64,000 nt of DNA from Nocardia sp. NBC_00416 (lineage in GTDB: Bacteria; Actinomycetota; Actinomycetes; Mycobacteriales; Mycobacteriaceae). The notes below the pieces were generated by a model that did no database searches, was not told the DNA's origin, and saw only the letters and a list, made by a program, of their open reading frames with translations. Numbering within the stretch: the first letter of the stretch is position 1; each line of letters starts with the position of its first letter. Made by a program: the position numbers and the translations under genes. The DNA is taken from assembly GCF_036032445.1 (NCBI RefSeq), contig NZ_CP107932.1, positions 7,008,501 through 7,072,500 of the forward strand. The letters are read 5' to 3'. Of this stretch, positions 51,545 through 60,382 are shown piece after piece.

Positions 51545-51660
51545 GAAATCCTCCAGTGCGTCCGGTTTCCCGGACGATCGGTTGTGGTGTCGGATTCCAT
51601 TCCACACTCGATCCGCTGGACGATCTATGGCTGAAGATCTAGATCTGATAGGAGTTCGTC

Positions 51661-51666
51661 TACGCT
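51661..51666 (+). promoter_or_regulatory. -10 box of a probable leaderless promoter
   Basis: TACGCT lies 6 nt before the GTG at 51673. Just upstream, AGATCTAGATCT (51635-51646) is a perfect 12-bp palindrome that could be the AraC or repressor site. Confidence 0.4.
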
Positions 51667-51672
51667 CGGGGT

Positions 51673-52608
51673 GTGGATCCCTTGAGCAACCTCCTCGGCG
51701 GTATCCGGGCCGAAGGAGCCGTCCTCACCCACGCGGTCCTGGAGGCCCCGTGGACCATTCGCTTCGCCGACGGCGCGCCGTTGACCATGGTGACCGTGCT
51801 GCGCGGCGGGGGCACATTGTTGCTGCCCGACGGGGCGGAGCGCCGGATCTCGGTCGGGGACACCGCGATCGTGCGCGGCCCCGAACCTTTCCTCCTCGCC
51901 GATCGAGCCGATTCGGTGGACCTGCCCCACGAGGAATACGAGATCGCCTGCTTCACCACCGATGCGGAATGCGAGGCGAGTCTGGGCAGTGGCCGGTGGG
52001 GTAACGACCCCGCCGGTGAGACCGCGCTGATCGTCGGCGCCTACCGGGCCTCCGGCCGGCGTCATGAACGGCTGCTGCGCGCGGTGCCGCCCGTTCTGGT
52101 GGTGTCCGACGATGTGGAGGTGTGCGCCTGGATGGAAACCGTGGCCGCGGACGCGGCGAAACGGCCGGCCGGAGCGCAGGCGCTCATGGACCGGCTGCTC
52201 GACTGGGCGCTGGTGTGCACACTGCGCGACTGGTTCGAGGGGCAGAACACCGACGCGCCGGGATGGTATCGCGGGCCGGCCGATCCGGTGGTCGGGCCGG
52301 CGTTGGCAGCGATGCACCGGCAACCCGCCGCCGGTTGGACGGTCGCGTCGCTGGCCTCCGAGTCCGGGGTCTCCCGAGCCCTGTTCGCGCGGCGTTTCAC
52401 CGAGGTGATGGGGCAGTCGCCGCTGGCGTATCTCACCGAGTGCCGGATGGACGACGCGGAGGAACTGCTGGCCGACCGCCGGCTCACCGTGGCGCAGGTG
52501 GCGAAAGCCGTCGGCTATGCGGACGCTTTCGGTTTCAGCGCGGCGTTCAAACGGCACCGGGGCGTTCGCCCGAGTGACTTCCGCGCCACCTCCGATATCG
52601 GAGCGTGA
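51673..52608 (+). CDS. AraC family transcriptional regulator
   Basis: A 311-residue regulator: N-terminal cupin-type sensor (VTVLRGGGTLLLPDGAERRISVGDTAIV) and C-terminal double helix-turn-helix (WTVASLASESGVSRALFARRF and LTVAQVAKAVGYADAFGFSAAFKRHRGVRPSDFR). It is divergent from a quinone reductase and probably activates it. A strong bidirectional hairpin follows its stop. Confidence 0.9.
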   Translation: MDPLSNLLGGIRAEGAVLTHAVLEAPWTIRFADGAPLTMVTVLRGGGTLLLPDGAERRISVGDTAIVRGPEPFLLADRADSVDLPHEEYEIACFTTDAECEASLGSGRWGNDPAGETALIVGAYRASGRRHERLLRAVPPVLVVSDDVEVCAWMETVAADAAKRPAGAQALMDRLLDWALVCTLRDWFEGQNTDAPGWYRGPADPVVGPALAAMHRQPAAGWTVASLASESGVSRALFARRFTEVMGQSPLAYLTECRMDDAEELLADRRLTVAQVAKAVGYADAFGFSAAFKRHRGVRPSDFRATSDIGA

Positions 52609-52660
52609 GACACCGGTCCGGCCGCGACCCTTGAAACGGGGTTGCGGCCGGACCGGTGTC
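52609..52660. terminator. very strong bidirectional hairpin
   Basis: A perfect 17-bp stem (GACACCGGTCCGGCCGC at 52609-52625, GCGGCCGGACCGGTGTC at 52644-52660) begins right after the AraC stop and faces the convergent ahpD gene. Its loop holds a further ACCC/GGGT pairing. Confidence 0.8.
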
Positions 52661-52690
52661 CGGATCCCGGCGGCGAGTTCGCCGAAGAGA

Positions 52691-53230
52691 TCAGACCGAG
52701 GCCGTCGCCAGCGCTTCGGTCGACTGCACGGCCTGGCCGACGCCGGCCACGATCGCCGCGGCACGCAGCGACTCGAAGATCACCTCACGCGAGACCCCGG
52801 CTTCGCGCAGTGTGTGCTCGTGCGCCTCCATGCAGTGCTGGCAGCCGTTGATCGAGGACACCGCGAACGACCAGAGCTCGAAATCGGCCTTGTCCACGCC
52901 CGGCGAGCCGATGATCTGCATCCGCAGCCCGGCCCGCAGATCGTCGTACTTGCCGTCCAGGAATGCCTTGCCGCGATAGAAGACATTGTTCATGCCCATG
53001 ATCGAGGCGGCGCCGAGCGCGGCGTCGTAGGCCTCGGCGGAGAGCACGTCGGCGGCCTCCTCCGCGATCTCGCGCAGGGTGGTGGTGGACTTCGTCGCGG
53101 CGGCGGCGGCCAGCAGCGTGCCCCATAGTTGCTGTTCGTTCAGCACCGTGGTCCGCGAGATGGACGAGAGGTTGAGTTTCAGGTCCTTGGCGTACTCGGG
53201 TAGCGAGTTCTTCAGGGCGTCGATGCTCAT
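52691..53230 (-). CDS. ahpD: alkyl hydroperoxide reductase D (AhpD)
   Basis: A 179-residue disulfide reductase that regenerates AhpC. The active-site motif is Cys130-x-x-Cys133 in NGCQHCMEAHEHTLREAGV, with Glu118 and His137 as in the Mycobacterium tuberculosis enzyme. It begins 17 bp after the ahpC stop, in the same operon. It probably couples lipoamide-dependent reduction to peroxide removal. Confidence 0.95.
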   Translation of the reverse strand: MSIDALKNSLPEYAKDLKLNLSSISRTTVLNEQQLWGTLLAAAAATKSTTTLREIAEEAADVLSAEAYDAALGAASIMGMNNVFYRGKAFLDGKYDDLRAGLRMQIIGSPGVDKADFELWSFAVSSINGCQHCMEAHEHTLREAGVSREVIFESLRAAAIVAGVGQAVQSTEALATASV

Positions 53231-53247
53231 GGCTGTTCCCTCCGGTC

Positions 53248-53835
53248 TCAGACGGCCGCGGCCAGCAGTTCGCCGGCGTCGATGGTCGGGTCGCCCTTCT
53301 TCCAGTTGCAGGCGCACAGCTCGTCGGACTGCAGCGCGTCGAGTACCCGCAGCACCTCGTCGACATTGCGGCCGACGGAACCGGCGGTCACCGAGACGAA
53401 CTGGATCTCGTTGTTCGGGTCGACGATGAAGGTGGCGCGGTCGGCGACGCCGTCGGCGTTGAGAACGCCGGTGGCGGTGGCCAGTTCACGCTTGAGGTCG
53501 GACAGGATCGGAAAGGGCAGGGTCTTCAGATCCTCGTGCTGGGCCCGCCACTGGAAGTGGACGAACTCGTTGTCGACGGACGCGCCGAGCACCTGGGCGT
53601 CACGATCGGCGAACTCCTCGTTCAGCTTGCCGAACGCGGCGATCTCGGTGGGGCATACGAAGGTGAAGTCCTTCGGCCAGAAGAACACGATCCGCCACTT
53701 GTCCGGGTGGTCGGCGCTGGTGACCCGCGTGAAGTAGTCGTCCGGCTGCTGAGCGTCGACCTTCGACAGGTCACCGCCGATCACCGCGGTGAGGTCGTAG
53801 GCGGGGAACTGGTCGCCGATGGTCAGCAGGGGCAT
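53248..53835 (-). CDS. ahpC: alkyl hydroperoxide reductase subunit C (peroxiredoxin)
   Basis: A 195-residue 2-Cys peroxiredoxin. Peroxidatic Cys61 lies in DFTFVCPTEI and the mycobacterial-type pair Cys174/Cys176 in ELCACNWKKG. It reduces organic peroxides and peroxynitrite with AhpD downstream. It is divergent from the OxyR gene, whose binding site probably overlaps this promoter region. Confidence 0.95.
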   Translation of the reverse strand: MPLLTIGDQFPAYDLTAVIGGDLSKVDAQQPDDYFTRVTSADHPDKWRIVFFWPKDFTFVCPTEIAAFGKLNEEFADRDAQVLGASVDNEFVHFQWRAQHEDLKTLPFPILSDLKRELATATGVLNADGVADRATFIVDPNNEIQFVSVTAGSVGRNVDEVLRVLDALQSDELCACNWKKGDPTIDAGELLAAAV

Positions 53836-53941
53836 GCGTGATCTCCTCGTTGTGTCGGTGGTACCGGCGGAATCGATGCCCGGCCGGTGCGGCGAAAGCC
53901 TGTGTTCGATCTTGCCCAACCAGCGGTGAAAGGTAAAAGTG

Positions 53942-53961
53942 ATCAGTCGCACTAGACTGAT
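53942..53961. promoter_or_regulatory. candidate OxyR-binding dyad and leaderless oxyR promoter
   Basis: ATCAGTC (53942-53948) and GACTGAT (53955-53961) are exact inverse arms 6 bp apart, between ahpC and oxyR. TAGACT (53953-53958) fits a -10 box 7 nt before the oxyR GTG at 53966. A further GATCAGTC copy lies inside the gene start. Confidence 0.6.
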
Positions 53962-53965
53962 AGGT

Positions 53966-54874
53966 GTGCCCGATCAGTCTTATCAGCCGACCCTTTCACA
54001 GCTGCGTGCGTTCGTCGCTGTCGCGGAATATCGGCATTTCGGAACCGCCGCCGCCCGTCTCGATGTGAGTCAACCCACGCTGTCGCAAGCACTGGCCGCG
54101 CTGGAGAACGGCCTCGGTCTGCAGTTGATCGAACGCAGCACGCGGCGGGTGCTGGTCACCGCGGTCGGCGCGCGCCTGCTACCACAGGCGATGGCGACGC
54201 TCGAGGCGGCCGACCAATTCCTGGCCGCGGCAACCGGCGACGTACTCACCGGGGTGCTCCGCATGGGTTTCATCCCGACCGTCGCCCCGTACGTTCTCCC
54301 GTCGCTGCTGCCCACCCTGCGCCGCAAGCTGCCCGCGCTGATCCCGCAGGTGATCGAGGACAAGACCACGCGATTGCTGGACGAACTGCGCGCGGGAGTG
54401 CTCGACGTCGCGGTGGTCGCCGTCCCCACCGAGCTGCCCGGGCTGGTCGAGATGCCGCTGTACACGGAGGAATTCGTGGTCGTCGTACCGGCCGACCACG
54501 AGCTGGCGGGCCGCACCGATCTCGAGCCGTCCGCACTGGACGCGCTGCCGATCCTGCTCCTGGACGAGGGCCATTGCCTGCGCGCCCAGACACTGGAGCT
54601 GTGTCGGTCGGTGGAGGCGCACCCCGGCACGGTCGGCGACACCCGGGCGGCATCGCTGTCGACTGTGGTGCAGTGTGTCGCCGGCGGGCTCGGTGTCACG
54701 CTCGTTCCCGAAATGGCGGTGAAAGCCGAAACCGGGCGGGGCGCACTCGAGATCGCCCGCTTCGCCGCTCCCGCGCCCGGGCGAACGCTCGGCCTGGTGT
54801 TCCGCGCGTCCACCGCCCGGGCCGACGACTACGCCTACCTGGCCGAGATCATCCGCACCCAGCGGCCGTTCTGA
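53966..54874 (+). CDS. oxyR: OxyR, LysR-type peroxide sensor
   Basis: About 302 residues from the GTG at 53966 (MPDQSYQPTLSQLRAFVAVAEYRHFGTAAARLDVSQPTLSQ). The redox motif GHCLRAQTLELC (Cys-x8-Cys, as in OxyR Cys199/Cys208) is intact, so it should form the peroxide-induced disulfide and activate ahpCD. An in-frame ATC-containing extension from 53939 lacks a better start. It is divergent from ahpC, the usual Mycobacteriales arrangement. Confidence 0.92.
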   Translation: MPDQSYQPTLSQLRAFVAVAEYRHFGTAAARLDVSQPTLSQALAALENGLGLQLIERSTRRVLVTAVGARLLPQAMATLEAADQFLAAATGDVLTGVLRMGFIPTVAPYVLPSLLPTLRRKLPALIPQVIEDKTTRLLDELRAGVLDVAVVAVPTELPGLVEMPLYTEEFVVVVPADHELAGRTDLEPSALDALPILLLDEGHCLRAQTLELCRSVEAHPGTVGDTRAASLSTVVQCVAGGLGVTLVPEMAVKAETGRGALEIARFAAPAPGRTLGLVFRASTARADDYAYLAEIIRTQRPF

Positions 54875-54962
54875 GCTCGGTCGCCGATCGGCCGGCCGGA
54901 ATCGCGGTCCGCGGGTGTCGAGGACCCGGCGCTCGTATCCATGCCGGTTCGCGCCGATCGGC

Positions 54963-55823
54963 TCACGGTCGCGACCGGGGCGCGTCGGTCTCGTCGACGC
55001 CAAGGTTGGCGAGCAATCGGAGATTGTCCGCATCGATACTGCCCGGCTCGGGCGCCAAAGTGATCAGCTCCTGGCCGGAACCGTCCGGCAGCGTGAAACG
55101 CTCCTGATGCAGCGTGATCACGCCGACCATCGGATGCCGGAAGCGCAGCGCTCCGTGGCCGCGCACACTCACCTCGGCGGCGGCCCACAGTTCGCTGAAC
55201 CGGCGGCTGCCGATGGACAACTCACCGATGAGCGCGGCCAGTTCATGGTCGTCGGGGAACTCGCCGGCGGCATGGCGCAGGTGGGCCACGGTCTCGGCGG
55301 TGCACGACGGGCGATCGGCGTACAGGTCGAAGCGGTCCGCGTCGAGGAAGATCATCCTGGCCAGATTGCGGTCCTCCGCCGGCACCTGATCAAGATCCCA
55401 GTACAGGAGGCCGGCCAGTCGGTTGTAGGCCAGTACGTCGATGCGGTGGTTGAGGATCAACGCCGGATAGTCGTGCATCGTGTCCAGGATCTGCCGCAGT
55501 TGCGGCCGGATCGTGGCCGGGTAGTTGGTGGGCCGCGGCCGGCGGCTGCGCTGTTCGACCAGCTTGTACAGGTGTTCACGGGCCACCTCGTCGAGTTGCA
55601 GCGCTCGGGACAGCGCGTCCAGCACCTGCCCCGACGGTTGTGTCGCTCGGCCCTGTTCGAGCCGGGTGTAGTAGTCGACGCTCAGGCCGGCCAGCTGCGC
55701 CAGCTCCTCCCGTCGCAACCCGGTCACGCGGCGGCGGCCACCGACGGTGACGCCGACCGATTCCGGTGACACGTGCGCGCGACGCGACTGCAGGAAAGCG
55801 CTGAGGTCGCCGAGATCGTCCAT
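54963..55823 (-). CDS. XRE family regulator with MmyB-like ligand domain
   Basis: A 286-residue paralogue of the 48496 regulator: helix-turn-helix near residues 30-85 (RRRVTGLRREELAQLAGLSVDYYTRLEQGRA) and a MmyB-like C-terminal domain (YPALILNHRIDVLAYNRLAGLLY). It is divergent from the quinone-reductase gene at 55954 and is its likely regulator. ATG at 55823 is chosen for the standard MDDL start. Confidence 0.87.
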   Translation of the reverse strand: MDDLGDLSAFLQSRRAHVSPESVGVTVGGRRRVTGLRREELAQLAGLSVDYYTRLEQGRATQPSGQVLDALSRALQLDEVAREHLYKLVEQRSRRPRPTNYPATIRPQLRQILDTMHDYPALILNHRIDVLAYNRLAGLLYWDLDQVPAEDRNLARMIFLDADRFDLYADRPSCTAETVAHLRHAAGEFPDDHELAALIGELSIGSRRFSELWAAAEVSVRGHGALRFRHPMVGVITLHQERFTLPDGSGQELITLAPEPGSIDADNLRLLANLGVDETDAPRSRP

Positions 55824-55953
55824 GCGTCCCAGTATGCGCGTGGGCACCCGGTCCGGCGGCGACAAGGGTGGTCCTGTCAGTCCCAGGAACCCGTGTCCGG
55901 TGGTACGAGCGGACTCTGGTCGATGCCCGGCGTCCGGGCGCAGGATTGCTGAC

Positions 55954-56766
55954 ATGAACGTACTGATCGTCTACGCACACCCCGACCCGAACTCACTGAC
56001 CGGCTCTCTGAAAGACCTCGCCGTCGATGTCCTGCGCGCGGACGGTCACGAGGTCGTGGTCACCGACCTGTACGCCATGAAATGGCAGGCCGCGGCCGAC
56101 TACACCGACTTCGACGGCATCACCGGGCCGGACCTCATGCATGCCTCCGGTGCGGCCTACCGATCCGGCCGGCTCATCGAGGAAGTTCGCGTGGAACAAC
56201 AGAAGTTGCTCGACGCCGACCTGGTCATCCTGCAGTTCCCGCTGTGGTGGTTCACCATGCCCGCCATCCTCAAGGGCTGGATCGACCGAGTGTTCACCTA
56301 CGGCTTCGCCTACGGCGCGCAGCTACTGCGCTATGGTGCCGGTCCGTTCGTCGGCAAACGCGCCATGGTCGTCACGACCGCGGGCGGCAGGATCGGGCAC
56401 TACACCGAGCGGGGAGTCAATGGTCCGATCGACGACCTGTTGTTCCCGATCAATCACGGCGTGCTGTCGTTCACCGGATTCGAGGTGCTGCCGCCGTTCG
56501 TCGAGCACAGTGCCGTACACCTGGACGATCAGCGCTACGCCGAGATCGCCGAACGCTTCCGGCAACGACTGACGACCGCCTTCACCACCGAACCGATCCC
56601 GTATCGCGCGGAGTCCGGCGGCGACTACACCGGCCTGACGTACCCGGACGGTTCGGAGCTGTTATCCGGTCGGGAATCTCCCGGCACCAGGGGATTCGCG
56701 CTGCACATCGCCGGCCCGGACCGGGAACCGGACGAAGCGACGGCAGCCTCGGCACCCGGACGATGA
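55954..56766 (+). CDS. flavodoxin-fold NAD(P)H quinone oxidoreductase
   Basis: A 270-residue NQO/MdaB-type enzyme (MNVLIVYAHPDPNSLTGSL, LVILQFPLWWFTMPAILKGWIDRVFTYGFAYG). It has a C-terminal extension of about 60 residues beyond the fold. It is divergent from an MmyB-type XRE regulator. This is the third regulator-linked quinone reductase of the window. Confidence 0.88.
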   Translation: MNVLIVYAHPDPNSLTGSLKDLAVDVLRADGHEVVVTDLYAMKWQAAADYTDFDGITGPDLMHASGAAYRSGRLIEEVRVEQQKLLDADLVILQFPLWWFTMPAILKGWIDRVFTYGFAYGAQLLRYGAGPFVGKRAMVVTTAGGRIGHYTERGVNGPIDDLLFPINHGVLSFTGFEVLPPFVEHSAVHLDDQRYAEIAERFRQRLTTAFTTEPIPYRAESGGDYTGLTYPDGSELLSGRESPGTRGFALHIAGPDREPDEATAASAPGR

Positions 56767-56805
56767 AACGCCGGGTTGTCCGATAGCGGCGACGGTACCG
56801 GCGTT
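56767..56805. terminator. weak convergent stem-loop
   Basis: AACGCCGG (56767-56774) pairs with CCGGCGTT (56798-56805) across a 23-nt loop, between the reductase stop and the convergent LysR stop. Confidence 0.35.
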
Positions 56806-57695
56806 CAGGGGTGCGCGGCGCCCGATGACGGGATGTCCAGGACGGCGAGGAACGCCGATGCCGCCGGCGTGTGGGTGACGCGGCTCCAGATGACGTGTTC
56901 GACGCGGGCCGGGGCGTCGGAGACTTCGAGGGTGACCACGCCGGTGAGCTGGGGTACGTAGGCGGACGGGAGCATGGCCACGCCCAGGTTCTGCTCGACC
57001 AGCCGGGCTGTGTAGTCGGCGGTCGTCACCTCGAAGGCGACCTCCCGGTCGAGTCCGGCGGCGGCGAAGGCCTGATCGGATTGGAGGCGTCCGGCCGTGC
57101 CGGCCGGGAGGTCCACGAATATCTCGGTGGCGAGGCGGCACAGGTCCACGGAGTGTTCGCGGGCCAGCGGGTGCTCGGGCGCGACCACGGCGACGAGCCG
57201 GTCGCGGGCGAGTTCGTGGTCGGCGACACCGTGCGGCCGGGCCGTGGTCGGCAGCCCGAGGAACGCCACGTCGAGGGTGCCCTCGCGGACCTGGTCGGTG
57301 AGGTCGTCGCTGGCGCCCACCCGCAGGGTGACGCGCACATGCGGGTACCTCCGGCGGAATTCCCGCAGGGCGCGTGGGATATCGACCGCGGTGACGGTGG
57401 CGATCAGCCCCACGGCCAGCCGTCCCCGTACCTCTCCGACGGCCGCGGCGGCTTCGGCGGCCGCGCGTTCGGCGGCGTCGAGGCATTGGCGGGCGGCGGG
57501 GAGGAACGCCTCGCCCGCCGGTGTCAGCCGCACTCGGCGGCTGGTGCGTTCGAACAGTTTCGCGCCGAGTTCCCTTTCCAGGCGGGCGATCTGGTGACTG
57601 AGCGCGGATTGCACGACCAGGCAGCGCTGGGCCGCCCGGGTGAAGTTGTTCGTCTCCGCGACGGCGAGCACATAGCGCAGCTGCTGAAGCTCCAT
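56805..57695 (-). CDS. LysR family transcriptional regulator
   Basis: A 296-residue LysR protein: N-terminal helix-turn-helix (MELQQLRYVLAVAETNNFTRAAQRCLVVQSALSHQIARLE) and a periplasmic-binding-like effector domain. No OxyR-type cysteine pair is seen. It is divergent from the EamA exporter at 57775, with a palindrome CATTGATCAATG between them, and is its likely regulator. Confidence 0.9.
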   Translation of the reverse strand: MELQQLRYVLAVAETNNFTRAAQRCLVVQSALSHQIARLERELGAKLFERTSRRVRLTPAGEAFLPAARQCLDAAERAAAEAAAAVGEVRGRLAVGLIATVTAVDIPRALREFRRRYPHVRVTLRVGASDDLTDQVREGTLDVAFLGLPTTARPHGVADHELARDRLVAVVAPEHPLAREHSVDLCRLATEIFVDLPAGTAGRLQSDQAFAAAGLDREVAFEVTTADYTARLVEQNLGVAMLPSAYVPQLTGVVTLEVSDAPARVEHVIWSRVTHTPAASAFLAVLDIPSSGAAHP

Positions 57696-57744
57696 GGATC
57701 AATCTTGTCTGGAGATCGATGGGGTGACAAACATGTGTTGGACT

Positions 57745-57756
57745 CATTGATCAATG
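57745..57756. promoter_or_regulatory. 12-bp palindrome, candidate LysR site
   Basis: CATTGATCAATG is a perfect palindrome 19 bp before the EamA GTG. A related GGATCAAT overlaps the LysR start codon region (57694-57702). Confidence 0.5.
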
Positions 57757-57774
57757 CCGGGTGAGACTTCGAGA

Positions 57775-58731
57775 GTGAAAAGTCCAGCTGTGCACAGGGT
57801 TTACGACGGTTCCGCGACAGGTTCTCCGCGCGGAGATCTGCCCCGCGCCGCACTGACGGCCTTCGCCCCGTTCGTGTGGGGCACGACCTACATCGTCACC
57901 ACCGAACTCCTGCCGGCGGGACACCCGCTGTTCGCGGGGCTGCTGCGCGCTCTCCCCGCCGGCCTGATCGCGCTCGCGATCACCCGGACCTTGCCGCGCG
58001 GAGCCTGGTGGGGGAAGTCCGCGGTACTCGGTGTGCTGAACATCGGGCTGCTCTTCCCGCTGCTGTTCCTCGCGGCCGAACGCCTGCCCGGAGGGGTCGC
58101 CGCGACCTTGGCGGCCGCCCAGCCGCTCGTCGTCGCGGTGTTGGCGGTGGCGGTCCTGCGTGAGCGCCCCTCCACGTGGCGAATCGGCTGGGGGGCGATG
58201 GGACTGGCCGGCGTCGCACTGGTGGTGCTCGGCCCGGCCGCGGCGTTCGACGGGGTCGGCGTCGCGGCGGGGCTGGGGGGTGCGGTCTCGATGGCACTCG
58301 GCCTGACCCTCACCAAACACTGGGGCCGACCGGCGGGAGTCGGTCCGACCGCGTTCGCCGGTTGGCAACTCACGGCGGGCGGTGTCTTGCTGCTGCCCCT
58401 GACCGCGTTCGTCGAGGGGCCGCCGCCCGCGATCGGCCCGGCCGCGGCGATCGGTTATCTCTGGCTCGGCCTGTGCGGCGGTCTGATCGCCTATGCCGTG
58501 TGGTTCCGCGGTGTCACCACCCTCCCGGTGAACTCGGTCGCGATCCTCACCCTGCTCTCACCGCTGGTCGCGGCCGTGCTCGGCGCCGCCCTGCTCGGAC
58601 AGACGCTCGGCGCGATCCAGCTCGCGGGATTCGCGCTCGGCCTCGCCGCGATCGTGGCGGGGCAGCTGCCCGCACCCGGCCGCTTCTCCGTTTCCACTGC
58701 GACACCCGCACCGAAAGGAATATCCCGATGA
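57775..58731 (+). CDS. EamA family drug/metabolite transporter
   Basis: A 318-residue protein with ten predicted membrane helices in two EamA repeats (PFVWGTTYIVTTELLPAG begins the first; LTAGGVLLLPLTAF lies in the second). It probably exports a small metabolite. The GTG at 57775 is chosen; an in-frame ATG at 57754 overlaps the palindrome and is less likely. Its stop overlaps the next start (ATGA at 58728-58731). Confidence 0.87.
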   Translation: MKSPAVHRVYDGSATGSPRGDLPRAALTAFAPFVWGTTYIVTTELLPAGHPLFAGLLRALPAGLIALAITRTLPRGAWWGKSAVLGVLNIGLLFPLLFLAAERLPGGVAATLAAAQPLVVAVLAVAVLRERPSTWRIGWGAMGLAGVALVVLGPAAAFDGVGVAAGLGGAVSMALGLTLTKHWGRPAGVGPTAFAGWQLTAGGVLLLPLTAFVEGPPPAIGPAAAIGYLWLGLCGGLIAYAVWFRGVTTLPVNSVAILTLLSPLVAAVLGAALLGQTLGAIQLAGFALGLAAIVAGQLPAPGRFSVSTATPAPKGISR

Positions 58732-59360
58732 GAATCGCCGTTGTCGGCGCCGCCGGAATGGTCGGCTCCCGCGTCGTCACCGAAGCCGTGGGCCGGGGCC
58801 ATGAACTCGTGGCCGTGTTCCGGGCCGGCGCGCCGGCCGCCCTACCGCTCGGCGTGACCGCCGTCGCGGGCGACGCGAACGATCCAGGCCGAATGAGTGA
58901 GCTGTTCGCGGGCGCCGACGCGGTAGTGGCCGCGACGCGCCCCGCGCCCGGGTCCGAACACGCCGTCCCGGAAACGGCTACGGCGCTGCTCGACGCGGCG
59001 TCGGCGAGCGGTGCGCGCATCCTCATGGTCGGGGGCGCCGCACCCTTGCGTAACCCTGATCGTCCGGATCTGCTGGTGCTCGACAGTCCCGAGTACGTGC
59101 CGGAATCGATCCGCCCGATCGCCGCCGCCAGTGTCGCGCAATGGGAAGCGTGCCGAGCCCACCCGGCGGACTGGGTGTACCTCAGCCCCTCCGCTGTCCT
59201 GGAACCGGGAATTCGCACCGGAAAATACCGCCGCGGCACCACCACACTCCTGGTCGATGCCGACGGCGCGTCCCGGATCTCGGCCGAGGATCTCGCGGTG
59301 GCGATCGTGGACGAACTCGAGAGTCCCGGTGGATCACGGAATTTCACTGTCGGTTACTAG
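58728..59360 (+). CDS. NAD(P)-dependent oxidoreductase/epimerase (NAD(P)-binding Rossmann protein)
   Basis: A 210-residue atypical short-chain dehydrogenase-like protein (YwnB/NmrA type). The dinucleotide-binding motif MRIAVVGAAGMVGSRVVTEAVGRG is at the very start; no SDR YxxxK catalytic pair is obvious, so it may bind NAD(P) as a sensor or reductase. It is translationally coupled to the EamA exporter, and both are probably under the divergent LysR protein. Confidence 0.85.
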   Translation: MRIAVVGAAGMVGSRVVTEAVGRGHELVAVFRAGAPAALPLGVTAVAGDANDPGRMSELFAGADAVVAATRPAPGSEHAVPETATALLDAASASGARILMVGGAAPLRNPDRPDLLVLDSPEYVPESIRPIAAASVAQWEACRAHPADWVYLSPSAVLEPGIRTGKYRRGTTTLLVDADGASRISAEDLAVAIVDELESPGGSRNFTVGY

Positions 59361-59406
59361 CGATTCGATCGGATTCGACGGCATGGCGGCACACGGAGAT
59401 CATCGG

Positions 59407-60339
59407 ATGAAGCGGCGCGTGCTGGGTATCGTGATCGCGTTCGCCTGTCTGGGCGCGACGGTATCGGTGCCCGCGGACCGTGCGGTGGCGGAGTCACCCC
59501 GCGTGGTCGACCTGCCCGCCGGCTTCCAGCCCGAAGGAATCGCGATCGGAACACGGCCGATCGCCTACATCGGTTCGCGAGTGGACGGTTCGCTCTACCG
59601 CGCGGATCTGGTGACCGGGCGGGGAGCCGTCCTGAGCCGCGGACCGGGTACGCCGTCGCTCGGTGTGGCGCTCGACCACCGCGGCCGCCTGTTCGTCGCG
59701 GGCGGCACCGGCGGTGATGCCCGAGTCGTGGACAGCCGGACGGGTGCGGTGCTCGCGAACTATCAGCTGGGCACACCGCCGGAAACCTTCGTCAACGATG
59801 TCGTGCTCACTCCCACGGGTGCGTGGTTCACCGATTCGCGCACGCCGGTGCTCTACCATCTGCCGCTCGGTCCCGGCGGTGCGCTGCCGGGACCCGCGGC
59901 GGTGCAAGGGCGCGCGCTGACCGGTGATATCGGCTATGTGGCCGGGGCGATCAACGCCAACGGGATCGTTCGCACGCCCGACGGAACGGGACTGATCATC
60001 GTGCAATCGGTGACCGGACGGTTGTTCCGCGTGGACCCGGCCACGGGTGTCGCGACGCGGATCGATCTCGGCCCCGAGGCGGTGCCGGATGGGGACGGGC
60101 TGCTGCTACGGGGGTGCGTGCTGCTCGTCGTGCAGAACAGGCGCAACACCCTCGCCGAGATCAGGCTCGACAGCGCGGGCACGCGGGGCGAGTTGACCGA
60201 TCGCTTCACCGAACCGGGGTTCGATGTACCGACGACTGTCGCGATCCACAGTGGGCGCCTGTACCTGCCCAACGCTCGTTACGCGACGCCGTCGACACCG
60301 GCCACCCGGTACACGGTGGTGTCGGTCGATCGGTTCTGA
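59407..60339 (+). CDS. secreted six-bladed beta-propeller (SMP-30-like) protein
   Basis: A 310-residue exported protein. The signal peptide is MKRRVLGIVIAFACLGATVS onward, cleaved near RAVAES. The mature part contains repeated propeller strands (PEGIAIGTRPIAYIGSRVDGSLYRADL, LGVALDHRGRLFVAGGTG, NDVVLTPTGAWFTDSRTP and so on) of the SMP-30/gluconolactonase type. Metal ligands resemble the family but an enzyme role is not proven. It ends 43 bp before the minisatellite. Confidence 0.82.
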   Translation: MKRRVLGIVIAFACLGATVSVPADRAVAESPRVVDLPAGFQPEGIAIGTRPIAYIGSRVDGSLYRADLVTGRGAVLSRGPGTPSLGVALDHRGRLFVAGGTGGDARVVDSRTGAVLANYQLGTPPETFVNDVVLTPTGAWFTDSRTPVLYHLPLGPGGALPGPAAVQGRALTGDIGYVAGAINANGIVRTPDGTGLIIVQSVTGRLFRVDPATGVATRIDLGPEAVPDGDGLLLRGCVLLVVQNRRNTLAEIRLDSAGTRGELTDRFTEPGFDVPTTVAIHSGRLYLPNARYATPSTPATRYTVVSVDRF

Positions 60340-60382
60340 GGTGGGGTGGGTTGCCGTCGATACCGCCGCGCGCGACGGTCCT

